A stretch of 64,000 nucleotides of DNA from Laburnicola sp. R22_1 (GCA_014281115.1 JACONQ010000017.1:496001-560000), one strand, 5' to 3'. Shown: positions 34,080 through 47,412, counted from the first letter of the stretch. Notes: a model not told the origin generated them from the sequence alone. Program-made: numbers and translations.

Positions 34080-34090
34080 TATAGGCTATT

Positions 34091-35045
34091 TGTTAAAACT
34101 ATAATAGTAAGTAAAATAAATAATAAAATAACATATTAGAATTTCGCTATTATAATAAAAGATAAATAGATAAATAACTATAAGCTACCTAAAAATAACT
34201 AAAATAGTTATTCTAATAATAAGTTATAATTAAAGCCAAAGTTAACTTTAAGTAACGCACAAAAAGTTTACTAAAAGATAATTATAAAAAATCTAATATT
34301 ATATATAAAAATACAATGTAATATAAAACTAATCTAATATATATTATAAAATACGCTATTATAATATAAATAAGCTTGTAATTAATTTTTCTAAATTAAT
34401 AACTTTTAATAACTTGTCGTAATTAAGCGCGTTATTAATTTTAAACAATTACCAAAAAGATTAAAAATAATATACTAAACAAGGCAATATTATACATATT
34501 AAATTACTTATTACTAAAAATAAAATTTATTAGCGTATAATAAAGAAAATAGTAATAAATTATTTTAAAATAAGACGTTTATTATTAATATTATAACTAA
34601 GCAATAGTAAAATAAAGTTTATATATAAAATACTAGCTTGTATATAAAATACTAGCTTGTATATAAAATACTAGTTTGTATATATAATACTAATTTGTAT
34701 ATAAAACACTAGTTTGTATATAAAACACAAGTTTGTATATAAAACACGAGTTTATATATAAAATAATAGCTTATATATAAAATACTAGTCTGTATATAAA
34801 ATAATAGCTTGTATATAAAACACTATTATATATTAAATACTAGTATAAAATAATAGTTTAAATACTAGTTTAAAACACTAATACGTATAAAAGTTAAAGG
34901 CATAATTAAACTATATAAAGCTAAGTATTTATTAGTCTAAATTATTTTATATATAGATTACTAGATAGCTAGTTTATTAAAATTAATTCACTAGTTTAAT
35001 AATACTAACTCGATTACCTTCTTATCTATTTATCTACTTTTTATA
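34091..35045 (+). repeat. 5' copia LTR (about 955 bp)
   Basis: Begins TGTTAAAACTATAATAG and ends ACTTTTTATA (CA end mutated to TA). Homologous copies are 37000-37902, 38215-38708, 38709-39637 and 39998 onward. The interior carries a degenerate ~20-bp tandem array (about 34620-34860) with the motif TATATAAAACACTAG. Confidence 0.75.
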
Positions 35046-35067
35046 GGTTATAAGCCCAGTGCTCTAA
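35046..35067 (+). promoter_or_regulatory. Primer-binding site matching an internal tRNA-Ile(UAU) segment
   Basis: GGTTATAAGCCCAGTGCTCT lies immediately after the LTR. Its complement reads as the D-stem/anticodon-arm part of a tRNA with loop CTTATAA (anticodon UAU), not a tRNA 3' end. The second copy at about 39974-39997 (inverse) keeps the CGCTC version and confirms the site. This implies half-tRNA priming, as known for Drosophila copia with initiator tRNA-Met. Confidence 0.55.
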
Positions 35068-35419
35068 TAATTTTATTATTTATTATTATCTACTTTTTAG
35101 CTTACTAAGCTATTCTTCTATAAATTTTTTTAATATATACCTTATCTTTCTTAGAATTTTCTTGAGATTCTAATTCTTTTATACTAGCTAGTCTAGTCCT
35201 TTTAGCTTACTAAGCTATCTTGGCAAAATCGATATTTTGACTAATACTTTATTTTTCTCAGAATTTTCTAAGCTCTTTTACTAGCTAGACTAGTTCATTA
35301 CCTTTTTAGGCAATTTCGCCAAGCCTTATTAATTTTTTAACAAATACCTTATTTTTCTTATTTTTCTAAGCTCTTTTTGGCCTATTAATCTTATTCACAA
35401 TAAGTTATAAGATTTCTTC

Positions 35420-36999
35420 TATCTCTAAGTAGGAGATGCTTAAGGGTATTTCTAACTATAAGATGTAGAAGCCTAGGGCTATTTCTATTCTTATAATAGA
35501 AAATTATATAGCTATACTTTAGTATAGTAATAATATTATAATTAATTTAGTGTTAAATGGTATTAATTTAAAAGCACAATTAATTATTACTTTGTTAGTT
35601 AAAAATAGTCCTTTATAGCATATTAAAGATTTATCTATAGCTAATAAGATATGGATTTGTTTAGGGAATCTTTATTCTTCTCAAGGTTACTATTCTAAAT
35701 TTCTTTTTAAAGGAATTATTTAATAGTACCTTATTAGATTTTAATTTAATAGAGGAGTACCTTAATAAAATTAAATATTTAACAATAAATCTTAACTATA
35801 AGTTAATTAAAAACCTAAATAGATTATTGTGGCCTAGGTATTAAACAATTTAACTCCTAATTATAAGGGATTTGTTACTTTAGTAACTTAATTATTTTAG
35901 GATAATTCTTTAAAGATTAATCTAGAGAATTTATTCCCTAATATAATTAATAAAAGTTATTATTAGACGCACTTAGATAGTGATAAAACTAAGGTTGTAT
36001 ACACTAAATTCTAGAATTAACACAAAGTTATAAAGTCTAAACAATTTTGTAATAAGTGTAAAACAAATATCTACTTTACTAATAAGTGTTAGTATTTATA
36101 TCCTAAAAATAGACCTAAATAGTTTAAAATAAATTATAATTTTAAATCTAAAAGGATAAAAAAATAGATAAAAATCTATTAAATTGTGAATCTGAATCTC
36201 TATTAGATTGATTAGATTAAAAGCTATTAGATAAAATAGCTAAGTTATTTAAACTAATAGTAATTAAAAAGGTATTATTAACTACCCTAAATAAAAAATA
36301 AACTAATTTGAAAAAGGATATTAAAATACTCAAAATCTAGAATTTAATTCTAAAAATTCTAAATAAGAATTAAAAACTACTAAGGTATTTATAAGTACTA
36401 AGTTAAAAAGCCCTAATCTAATACTAGATTTAGGTAGTTTATCTCATATTATCTCTAATAAAAACCTATCTATAGAAAATTTGTTAGTTAGAAAAACTAC
36501 AAAAATATAATAGGGAAATAACAATATTTTAACTTTGCAATTTATTGGCAACGTGAGCTTTATATATAATAATACTAATATAGTCTTAAATAACTACCTT
36601 TATTTGCCTAAATTTAATGTAAATATTATTTTAGTAAAGAAATTAGTTAAAAAAGACTTTATAGTAAACTTTATAAAAGACAAAGCTATAATTAAAAAGA
36701 ATACTAAAACAATATTAGAAGTAACTCTAATTAATAATCTTTATATAATAAATATAGACAATATAGTAATAGATAATATTCTATTTACTAAAAAGGTTAT
36801 TAATAAAAATAAAACTATTAGTAACTATAAAGAGAATTTAATATAGCTCTATTATAATTGTTTTAGACATAAAAATCTAGACGGTATATATACAATACTA
36901 GGTATAACTAAACCTACTAACTATAAAATTAATTGCTCTAGCTGTATAAAAGCTAAGCTAACAAATAATAATAATAGAGAAATTACTACTAAAGCAGGT
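35420..36999 (+). pseudogene. copia gag-pol 5' remnant (gag, protease, pre-integrase zinc region)
   Basis: The gag-like part is very AT-rich. The aspartic protease site is recognisable near 36420 (LILDLGSLSHIISNK; families have DSG). Next come a fairly well kept 103-codon stretch at 36535-36846 and the gag-pre-integrase zinc region (RHKNLDGIYTILGI, then INCSSCIKAK) to about 36970. The frame is broken by stops and ends where the LTR copy at 37000 intervenes. Confidence 0.7.
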
Positions 37000-37902
37000 T
37001 GTAAAAGTAAATAAATAGATAAGAAGGTAATTAAGTTAGTATTATTAAACTAGTTAGTTTTTATTAATAAACTGGCTACCTAGCAATCTATATACACAAT
37101 AATTTAGACTAACGAACACCTAGCTTTGTATAGTTTAATTATGCCTTTAAACTTTTATGCGCGCTAGTATTTTAAACTAATATTTAAACTATTGTTTTAT
37201 ACTAGTGTTTTATATGCAATAGTATTCTATATACGAGCTATTATTTTATATACAATAGTGGTTTATATACGAGCTATTATTTTATATTCAGACTAGTGTT
37301 TTATATGCAAGCTATTATTTTATATATAAACTAGTGTTATACTATTACTTAGTTATAACGTTAATACTAAACGTCTTATTTTAGAATAATTTTTTACTCC
37401 TTAGTTTATTATATGCTAATATATTTTATATTATAAAATAAGTCTTTTATATATTATATTTTATTTTTAGTAATAAGTAATTTAATACATATAATATTGC
37501 CTTGTTTAGTATATTCTTTTTAGCAATTATTTAGAATTGTTAAAGCGCTTAATTGCGACAAGTTGTCAAAAGTTATTAATTTAGAAAAATTAATTACGGG
37601 CTTATTTATATTATAATAGCGTATTTTATAATATTTATTAGGTTAGTTTTATATTATATTTTGTTTTTAGTTTTAAGTAATATAATACATATAATATTAG
37701 ATTTCTTATAATTATCTTTTAGTAAACTTTTTGTACATTACTTAACGTTAACTTTGGCTTTAATTGCAACTTATTGTCGAAACGACTATTTTAGTTATTT
37801 TTAGGTAGCTTATAGTTATTTATCTATTTATCTTTTATTATAATAGCGAAATTCTAACATATGATTTTATTATTTATTTTGCTTACTAATATAGTTTTAA
37901 TA
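37000..37902 (-). repeat. LTR copy inside the copia remnant
   Basis: Inverse orientation to the host element: starts TGTAAAAGTAAATAAATAG and ends GTTTTAATA. It separates the gag-pol remnant from the RNase H remnant. No matching 5-bp TSD is visible, so it may have arrived through recombination or deletion rather than as a simple solo LTR. Confidence 0.6.
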
Positions 37903-38130
37903 AATAAACTACTTAATATAAAAACTTCTAATTTCTTTATATTCTCTAATAATAAACCTGCTATTAAGTTAGCATTTAATCCTAAACATTATAGTAAAAC
38001 TAAACATATTAATATATAATATTACTACGTAAGAAAAAAAAATCTAGACTATATACCTACAAAAGAACAACTAGTAGATATATTAACAAAAGCTCTTAAT
38101 AATAATATCTATAACTATATATTTTAAAAT
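37903..38130 (+). pseudogene. copia RNase H C-terminal remnant
   Basis: The frame reads NNKPAIKLAFNPKHYSKTKH, then YYYVRKKNLDYIPTKEQLVD and ILTKALNN, the standard end of copia pol. Only this last portion survives. Confidence 0.75.
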
Positions 38131-38214
38131 CTTAATATAAAATAAAAAGAGTTAAAAACTATAATAGTAATAAGCAAAATACTTTAAATAAAGTATATAT
38201 TACTTATAAAGACG

Positions 38215-38708
38215 TGTTAAAACTATATTAGTAAGCAAAATAAATAATAAAATAATAAGTTAGAATTTCGCTATTATAATAAAAGATACATAGAGAAATA
38301 ACTATAAGCTACCTAAAAATAACTAAAATAGTTATTCTAATAATAAGTTGCAATTAAAAGCCAAAGTTAACTTTAAGTAATACATAAAAAGTTTACTAAA
38401 AAATCTAATATTATATATATTAAATTACTTAAAACTAAAAACAAAACATAATATAAAACTAACCTACTAAATATTATAAAATACGCTATTATAATATAAA
38501 TAAGCTTATAATTAATATTTCTAAATTAATAACTTTTAACAACTTGTCGCAATTAAGCGCTTTAATAATTTTAAGCAATTGCTAAAAAAAGATTAAAAAT
38601 AATATACTAAACAAGATTATATTATATATATTAAATTACTTATTATTAAAAACAAAGTATAGCATATAAAAGACTTATTTTAAAATATAAAATATATTAG
38701 CGTATAAT
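38215..38708 (+). repeat. Truncated 3' copia LTR
   Basis: Starts TGTTAAAACTATATTAG directly after the pol remnant and runs about 490 bp before the next, inverted, LTR begins. Confidence 0.65.
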
Positions 38709-40207
38709 TATAAAAAGTAAATAAATAGATAAGAAGGCAATCGAGTTAGTATTATTAAACTAGTTGATTAATTATAATAAACTGGCTACCTAGCAATCTA
38801 TATATAAAATAATTTAGACTAATAAACACTTAGTTTTATATAGTTTAATTATATCTTTAACTTTTATACGTGCTAGTATTTTAAACTAATATTTAAACTA
38901 GTATTTTATATATAATAGTATTTTATATACAAGCTATTATTTTATATACAGACTAGTGTTTTATATACAAGGTATTATTTTATATATAAACTAGTGTTTT
39001 ATATGCAAACTAGTGTTTTATATACAAACTAGTGTTTATATACAAGCTATTATTTTATATATAAACTTTATTTTACTATTACTTAGTTGTAACGTTAATA
39101 ATAAACGCCTTATTTTAGAATAATTTTTTACTCCTTAGTTTATTATATGCTAATATATTTTATATTATAAAATAAGTCTTTTATATATTATATTTTATTT
39201 TTAGTAATAAGTAATTTAATACATATAATATTGCCTTATTTAGTATATTCTTTTTAGCAATTGCTCAAAATTATTAAAGCGTTTAATTGCGACAAGTTTG
39301 TCAAAAGTTATTAATTTAGAAAAATTAATTACGAGCTTATTTATATTACGATAGCGTATTTTATAATATTTATTAGGTTAGTTTTATATTATATTTTGTT
39401 TTTAGTTTTAAGTAATTTAATATATATAATATTAGATTTCTTATAATTATCTTTTAGTAAACTTTTTATGCGTTACTTACAGTTAACTTTGGCTTTAATT
39501 ACAGCTTATTATTAAAATAACTATTTTTGTTATTTTTAGGTAGCTTATAGTTACTTATCTATTTATCTTTTATTATAATAGCGAAATTCTAACATATTAT
39601 TTTATTATTTATTTTACTTACTAGTATAGTTTTAACACTTCTTATAAATAACATTAATAGGCCAAAAAGAGCTTAGAAATCTAAGAAAAGTAAGGTATTT
39701 CTTAAAAAATTAATAAGGCTTGGCGAAATTGCCTAAAAAGGTAATGAACTAGTGTAGCTAGTAAAAGAGCTTAGAAAATTCTAAGAAAAATAAGGTATTA
39801 GTTAAAATATCGATTTTGCTAAGATAGCTTAGTAAGCTAAAAGGACTAGACTAGCTAGTATAAAAGAATTAGAATCTTAAGGGAATTCTAAGAAAGATAA
39901 GAGATATATTAAAAAAAATTAATAGAAGAATAGCTTAGTAAGCTAAAAGGTAGATAATAATAAATAATAAAATTATTAGAGCGCTGGGCTTATAGCCTAT
40001 AAAAAGTAAATAAATAAATAAAAAGGTAATTAAGTTAGTATTATTAAACTAGTTAGTTAATTTTAATAAACTGGCTACCTAGCAATCTATATATAAAATA
40101 ATTTAGACTAATAATTACTTAGCTTTATATAGTTTAATTATATCTTTAACTTTTATATATGCTAGTATTTTAAACTAGTGTTTAAACTATTATTTTATAC
40201 TAGTGTT
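38709..40207 (-). mobile_element. Miniature copia derivative: LTR-leader-LTR, 5' LTR interrupted
   Basis: Minus-strand arrangement: LTR 38709-39637, leader 39638-39997 with the primer-binding site at its upper end, and the beginning of a second LTR from 39998. The leader matches 35046-35400 of the full element and is joined directly to the 3' LTR, so all coding sequence is deleted (TRIM-like structure). The second LTR is split by the gypsy element at 40208 and several later insertions; further pieces lie at 49948-50162, 53645-53868 and 57846-57991. Confidence 0.65.
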
Positions 40208-40486
40208 TATAAGGGCGGTACACGGCCTTATAGGGCAAACCTCTTAGGAATAGCTAGTATAGTTAAAAGAGATAACTAAATTAAGACTATACTAAGATAG
40301 GGGATAAGAAAGGAATCTAGAAGGCCCTTACTTATATAGTGGGTGGCGTAGGGCATAGGCCCCACACTAACCACGCGCTAACACTAACTAGAAAAGGCGT
40401 CTTCTATAAGGTAAAAGGCGCTATTAGGGTGTAAAAGAAAAGGTAATAATAAATAACTAGTAGAGAGGTAGGCACAAACTATTATA
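40208..40486 (-). repeat. 3' LTR of gypsy element 2 (279 bp)
   Basis: Starts TATAAGGGCGGTACACGG on the plus strand and ends CAAACTATTATA. It is colinear with 49669-49947 and with the inverse of 4640-4917. Confidence 0.88.
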
Positions 40487-41189
40487 TAACCTCCCTTTTA
40501 AGGCCTAATAATAGGAAGGAAAGTATATAAAAATAGGGTGTTTTAGTAGATTTTTAACGTAATTAGTACTATTTTAGGGCTAAAGAGGACTAGAATAGGG
40601 GTAATAGGCCCCTATAGTTCTAGTAGTGGCCTTAGTTTTTAATTTGGGTGCTATTTAGTGTAGATATTAAGGAAAGTTATTAGGAGTAAATTAATAGATT
40701 AGTGAAAAAACGTAAGAGAAACTATATCTTAGCGTTTAGCATTTTACTAATAGAGTGTATTTTTAGCTTTAACACTATATAAAAACATAGTTAGCTAAAA
40801 AAATTCTAATTAGTTTATTGTGCGCTAGCGTAATTATATTATATATGATTCCCTAGTACTATAAAAGAGCGTTTTAAAAAACGTGTTAACCTAACTATAT
40901 AGTTTTTAATTTGGGTAGGGCAGCTTCTAAAGCTATAGGGGCTGCTAGTAGTAGTAGGAACGTCTAGGGATAAAGAGGCTATTAGGGGGTAAGAGTACTA
41001 AAAAGCGATAGGTATCTAGTTATACGCGCGAGCCTAAGGACGTGTAGGTATTAAAAAGTAATAGACATCTAGCTAAGTACGCCTAATATAGCGCTTTAAC
41101 CTTGTCTTTATAGGCACATTATCTTTAAGAATAGGCTCTAGAAAGATATCTTAAAGGGTGGCGTCTAGCCAAATAGGCAACTATTTTAG

Positions 41190-44100
41190 TAGACTAGCTT
41201 GCTTAGGATACTCTTAATAGTAAGCTTTAATTAGTAGAGGAGAGTTAATAAAGTTGTTAGTAGGGTAGTAGGTTAGGTTACGGTTATGCCCTTTTTATAC
41301 TGCCTAGTACTTTAGTGTTTTATAGTCTACTTTACTATTAAGAATATAAGAAACTAGCTACTTAAGAACTCTATTTACCTTAATAGGTAGTTCTAATGGT
41401 TGCAATTAATCTAGTAAGGGATTATTTAAATCTCTTTAAAGCCTATTAGTATGAAACACTAGGTAAACTCTTATATATTATAGGAGTTTAAGAATAAATA
41501 AGTGGCCTTTCTTGCCTATAATTAGGTATAGTCCTTTTATTTAATAATCTAACTTAACTAATAGGCATTTAGTAATAAATCCCTTTAGAGTAATAAAGAC
41601 CTGGTTCCTAATATTAAAATTAACAGATTATTTGTGTTTATTAGCCTACTCTAATTATATTTCCTAGGCAGTAGACATATTAGCGCGGACGGTGTTATGG
41701 ACAAATTTGCAGGCTTTAGTATAGGCCTTAACCAATACCTTAGCCTTTTCTAAAGTAATATTATTTAGAGATTTAGTAACTAGTTAAGTACACTTACGCC
41801 AGTCCTAATAAAAGTATAGCTAATGCCTAAACTTAATCTTAAAAGGCAAAACTCTAGTGCTATTATAGAGTAGTATTGCTTAGGCCTAGTCTATAATAGG
41901 TAGTAAATCTAACTAGTTATCTTAATAAAAGTTAATAAACGGACGTAGACGCTAGTTAAGGTACTAATTTATAATTTTAGTTTAGCTATTAGTTTGCAGA
42001 TGCCGCGCTATAAAGGAAAGTTACTTAATACCTATAAGCTTATATAAAGTAGCTAAGAAAGCAGAGATAAATTAGAAGCCGTAGTAAAAGATAATTAATC
42101 TAGGGGGGCTAAAGACTCTAAATATATACTAATAGTAGAGATTAGCAGCTTGTTTAGTAGTAACTATCTTGCAGTAGGGTATAGAAAAGGCACGCTTAGA
42201 TAGGCGATAATAAGATACTATTGCGTTATTGTACCCTTTCTTATTCTTAGGAAATATTTTAAAATTAATTAAAATATCTTGCTAGATATTTATAGGGATA
42301 GGAAGCAGGTGTAACAAGTCTAGCTTTCTATCTAGTAGGGGCTTACTTTACTAGCAGTCTTTGCAATTAAAAATATACCTATTAATATTAGTAGTTATAC
42401 TCTTTTAGTAATATAACTAGCGTAAAAGCTAGAGAGTCTTTTATATACCTAGATAGGTAGTAACCTAATAAGTATATATTGTTTAAATTAGATATGTCTA
42501 AAAAAACTCTATAAAGAAAACTACTAGGCGGTCTTTATAGAGAAGCAACTCTAAAGGGGTAAGAGTAAAACCTAGTAATCCTAAATAGGCAGCTTTTTAG
42601 AGCAATTTAAGCACCTTATATATATAATTAGTATATAGCAGGCAATTAATAAGTATATAAGAAACTTTTTCTTCCTTCTACTCTATAATTGTAATAGCTA
42701 CAAGGGCTGCTTTGGCGGTATCTAGTAGTTGTAGAAAAAAAAACCAAATATAAGCCTCTTAATTCTTTTTTTTCTACAACTTTAGCTTATCCTATTTTCT
42801 AGATACTGTATTAGCTATAATATTTGCGGTGCCTAGTTAGTATATAATTTAATAATAGTATTTAGACAGCTTCTTAGACTAATAGGCTTACTATAAAGAG
42901 AGTTTATATTTGGTGCTAAAGTACTTAAGGGCCTAATAATTAGTAATAATATTAAAGGGCTTAGTAGTTTAGAAACTAATTAGTTGCGCTCTCTATTCTA
43001 AAAGGCCCTATATAACTACTAATATTTTCTTATTATAAATATTATAATTTAACTTAGCGGACTTTAATAATTTAGAGTACTATATAACTAGACGCTAGGT
43101 ACTATTAGATTGCAGTTAACTAAGAGAGCCTATATTAACACTATTACTAGAGTTAGTTTCTATATAGATAATCTAAAATAGAAAGTACTATAAGACTAGG
43201 ACGTCGCTGGCTATAAGTTACTTAGCGGCTTTAAAGGTAGCACGTTTCTAGGCTCTAAAGGTGTAGAAGGCACTATTTTTTAGCAGCTTAATTAGGGGGC
43301 AAATAACCTACTTATAGTAAGAAAGAAAAAAGTAGTAGTAGTTACAAAAGCCTAAAAAGCTCTATAATACCTTAAGTGTTATAGGCTCTTTCTATTCCTA
43401 AACTATAGCAGTCTTTGCAGAATCCTTATAGATTCCTTTAGTGCTAATAATATATCCTAAGAACTTAGTTTCTGTTATAGTAAATTCGCATTTCTTAAGA
43501 TTAGCTTAGAGATTAGTATTTCTTAAGTAGAGTAAGACCTTACAAATGTGTTCTTTATATTCTAGGGGATTCTTAAAAAAGATAAGAATATTATTAATAT
43601 ATGCAGTATAGAAGTTATCTAAATAATTATCTAGAACGCTATTAATAAACTATTAAAATGTGGCAGGACTATTATAGAGACTTGTTATGGAACTAAGTCG
43701 GAGTTACCTTACACCGACTACCGAGGTTTCCCCGGCGCTAGTCCCGATTAGGTACTAGCGCGTTCTTAGCGCGCCTCGCGCGCCTTATAAGCTTAGCCAG
43801 CACCTTTGGCTGGCACCCATACGTAGATTCTATTAATATTAACTTTTTCGATTATTAGTCACCTGAGCTCCCTAATAAGACTAAAGGGTAAGACCCTATA
43901 CTTATAATTTCTATACTAGGTTTAAAAAGTAGTTAGCGCTTTAGTCTCTAGAGTAAGCCAAATTTAGTAAAATGCTTAGTAAATATTAAGCTTAGTAAAA
44001 AGTCTTACTCTAAAGAGGCGCATAAGTATCTCCTTAATAAGTAGAATTACTATAATATCCTTTTTAGTAATAGTATTAAGCTAGTAGTAATTAATATAAA

Positions 44101-46368
44101 AGTGCTAATCTCTATCTAGCTTTTTAGTAAACAACACTAGTAAAGCGAAGCTGGCATTGCTAGGGATAATAAACCCGCGCTTAATATAGTTATTAATATA
44201 GGCTTTAAGAAGTTTAAGGTGCTCTAGGAATATACTATATAAAGGCAAGGTAGTAAGTGTAGATAGGTCTTTAGTAAGGTTAATATAGTAATTAATACTC
44301 TTTTAGTAAGGTAGGAGGGCGTTAAAATCTAATTTTAAAAAATAGGCGGGCTCCACTCTAGTATATCCTAGCTAGGGGAGCGCTTATTCTATTTTAGCAA
44401 GTAGATTAGCTTAGGACTTATTTTCTAGGCTATATATCTCGCTCTTATAGTCCTTAATAAGTTTAGCTAGTTTATAGGGGCTAGTATAACTAATAATTAT
44501 ATTAGACTTATGGCCACTATTTAAAGTAAAGGCTGTAGCGCTTACTATATTAATATTAAAGCTAGCAGTATATAATTATTTTCGCGTTAACGCCAAAATA
44601 AGTTCTAGGAGGTTGGCTAGATCCTATAGGGTTAGTAGGTCTACTAAATATAATTTATTATTTATCTTCTATAAGTTCTCCTTCTGTGTTAGTGATTTAG
44701 TAGAGTAGAAGGAAGCTAACCTAGGTTATTTTAGCTAGGGTGGTTTTAATTAAATAGTTAATTTCTATAAGAGCTATCTAATCTGTAGATTAGCTTCTCT
44801 AGTAGAATTATAGTTTTTAGGTCTAGGGCTAGAGGTAGTACCTAGATTCTGCCACACAATTCCTAGGGGCTAGTCTTACTAGTAGCTTCCTTAGGTAGCG
44901 GGGACAAGGTAACTAATAGGCGAGTTATTATCTAATAGTTCTTTATCTAAGAAAGGCAGCTCTTTAGCCTCTATACTACTATTCTTATTAAAGTTATCCT
45001 TATAACTTAGTTTCTAGTAAGCCTTTAAGTACGTTCTAATAACTAAGATGGTAGGGTTAGGAAGCTAAATAGAGATTTTCTTAAAGACGCTCTAGTTAGC
45101 TTTTAATAAGTAAGTCTTTTAGTGAGTATAGTTCTACTTTTTAAGTAGGCTATTCTATTAAGTAGCGTTATCCTAGTAGAAAGGGTTAAGTAGGAAGAAA
45201 GTTTATAGTAGGATAAGGTTACTTGTAAAGATTAGATTCTTATTATCTTTCTAATACAGGCGGCGGTCCAAAGCGTTAACTAGGCAATTAGCTTGCTTAA
45301 AAAAATTTCCTACTAATAATAAGATTATAGTCCTCTATATTATAGAAAACAAACTATATAGTAAAGCTATATTTGTTAATATTAAGCTAGGCTATAAAAT
45401 AGGTATCTACTTTTGCGCTTCTCTTCCCTATAAAGTTCTTAAGGAGAATTAGTGTCTTTAGGCAAAGGAGATTGGCTTTAAGCTATTTTTATACTACCTT
45501 TATATACTATAAAGCGACAAAGTTATAAGCGCTAGCAATAATATTTATTAAGACTTGCAACCTAAGAGCTAATTCTTAGAATATAATTTACACTAGTATA
45601 ACTAGCTAGGGGTCTTTAAATAGCTTAAAAACCCTTACTATCTTACTACCTATCGGTAGCAATTTTAGTTTGACATCTGTATTTTATAATTAAAATTATA
45701 GCTTATCTAGATTAATTAGTTTAGTGGTCTCTATATAAGCTACTAGGTTAGAGTAGTCTAGTAGCTTATATTTAAAGCCTTATTATCTAATAATTTAACT
45801 GCCTTTAAATTAAAGTAGTAGGCAATACTAAGTTTATTTAAATTAAGATTATCCACTACCTATATATTTGCTTATATAGCTATCTTTTAAAAATAGTTAT
45901 AGCAGCTTAAGTGCTTATTTTCTATCTTACTATACTAAAAATAAGTATTATGCTTAATACACTATATTTTATTATAGTTATAAAGAGGCAAGAAGGGAAT
46001 AGCAAATCTAAAGTAAGGTGCTTATTTTTTTAGTTACTATATATAAAAACTTTAATTTAGAGGGTAGTACCTTATAAGAGGTCTATATACGCGCCTAAAA
46101 TAGGCTTATTATATTATTATCTTAGAAAGTACGGCTGGCTACAGCTATCTAGCGTTTAATTCCTAGGTAGTTAATATTAGAATCTTCTATCTCTCTTTAG
46201 AGTATTAACTTAAGACTTCTAGTTAACTTAAGTTATAATTTGTCCTTCCAGGTCTTTGTATCTAGTTTACCCTTTCTAGCTAGACTCTTAAAAGCCTATA
46301 GAAATATCTAGACGTCTATTCTATTAGAGAGAAAAAGCTTATAGAACTTTTTATATACCTATTAGAAA
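41190..46368 (-). pseudogene. gypsy element 2 pol and gag 3' remnant
   Basis: Minus-strand remnant colinear with 1-3930. The chromodomain is recognisable at about 41230-41420 (segments ILNSKVDYKTLKY and LTYYPTNNFINSPLL). Integrase, RNase H and reverse transcriptase follow at rising coordinates to about 44.4 kb, and the protease/gag end continues to 46368. It is more heavily mutated than element 1. The solo LTR at 43683 splits the reverse transcriptase. Confidence 0.8.
43683..43877. mobile_element. Solo LTR, 195 bp, inside gypsy element 2
   Basis: Begins TGTTATGGAACTAAGTCG and ends CCCTAATA, with the TSD AGACT at 43678-43682 and 43878-43882. Comparison with 1430-1470 of element 1 shows the uninterrupted site. 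The GC-richer centre (GCGCGCCTCGCGCGCC) stands out. The final CA appears mutated to TA. Confidence 0.75.
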
Positions 46369-47400
46369 CTCTCCCTAGTGTTAATCCGTAATGTCACGTG
46401 ATCTCGGGCCGGCTGTTTAACTAACCACTATGTTACGTAATTAATAATTTCTTTAATAATATTTTTTGTAGTAACAATAATAACAACAGTTACAATAGTA
46501 ACTAACCTAACTATTTTATTACTCTCCTATAGTAGATCTCCCCTTATAACTGGCGAGTCGTATACTACCCCCCTAGGACCTCGCTATCGCCGTCCATCTC
46601 CTCTATGCTCCCGCTACTACTGCCACCCTTACTTCTTATTGTCCTTATGCGCCCGCACAATCTTAACTACTACTAGGAGCTTTTCCCGCCATAGCTGCGC
46701 GCGCGCGCTCTGGCAACGTATAAGAAACATCCGCTTCTCCTTTAATAGACGCCTACTGCTATATCTTAGCCTATTCTCTAGCCTTGCCAGCAACATAATA
46801 GTAAGGTGCTATTGTTTTCTTACAAAGCTAGTCGTCTATGCTAGTTTTAAATTCTCTGGCAGCTATCTAACCGCGGGTATTAGACGACGTAATCTTAGGA
46901 CGCTAGAAAGGTGTCGCGTTGCTGTATATAATAAAGAGTTAGATTTAAAAAACTTAGTGTTATGTAAGTTAAAGGTGAAGATTTAGTGTACTAGGCATTG
47001 CTAACATTGTAAGAGGCAGACTTTATATGCTATGCATATGGCAAACCATAGTTGCGCTGCTACTAGGTCGCGAGCGCGATAACTAAACTATAGTTAAGCG
47101 TCCTATAGCCCACACTACTCTCGCGATTGCGACTCCGCAGTTCACTATAGCTCTCTAATAGTCTACTAGTTAAGAGATAATATATAACTTAGTTATGCCA
47201 GATAGTAGACTGTTTATTAACTACTATTAACAATGCTACTATACAAAATATTAATAATAAAATTATTATTATTTTGTGTATATTTTGTTACTACTACTAT
47301 GTGCTAGGTACTAGATTTTAGTGCCTCTTATTTTACTCCTCTCTATATATAGTGCGAATTCGACCTTGGTTAGAATCTTAACATAATAAAGATCTTTAAT
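46369..47400 (+). mobile_element. Family D repeat, copy 2 (12-bp TSD)
   Basis: 1032 bp flanked by the perfect direct repeat ACCTATTAGAAA (46357-46368 and 47401-47412). Starts CTCTCCCTAGTGTTAATCCG and ends GATCTTTAAT. It interrupts the gypsy gag. A 115-codon frame on the plus strand is probably fortuitous; the broken gag-like frame lies on the minus strand. Confidence 0.78.
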
Positions 47401-47412
47401 ACCTATTAGAAA

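Larger units (their letters stand above)
34091..38708 (+). mobile_element. Ty1/copia retrotransposon remnant
   Basis: 5' LTR 34091-35045, primer-binding site, leader, gag-pol remnant to 36999, an interposed LTR copy (37000-37902), the end of RNase H (37903-38130) and a truncated 3' LTR (38215-38708). The order protease before the integrase-type zinc region, with RNase H last, is that of copia. Integrase core and reverse transcriptase are missing, so the element carries a large internal deletion as well as RIP damage. Confidence 0.78.

Noticed and set aside
31680..34860. CRISPR-like regular ~20-bp repeats in the copia LTR
   Set aside because: They are degenerate AT-rich tandem repeats without unique spacers, in a eukaryotic genome.
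46639..46986. 115-codon open frame in D copy 2
   Set aside because: Not open in the other D copies; the coherent (broken) frame of the family is on the opposite strand.
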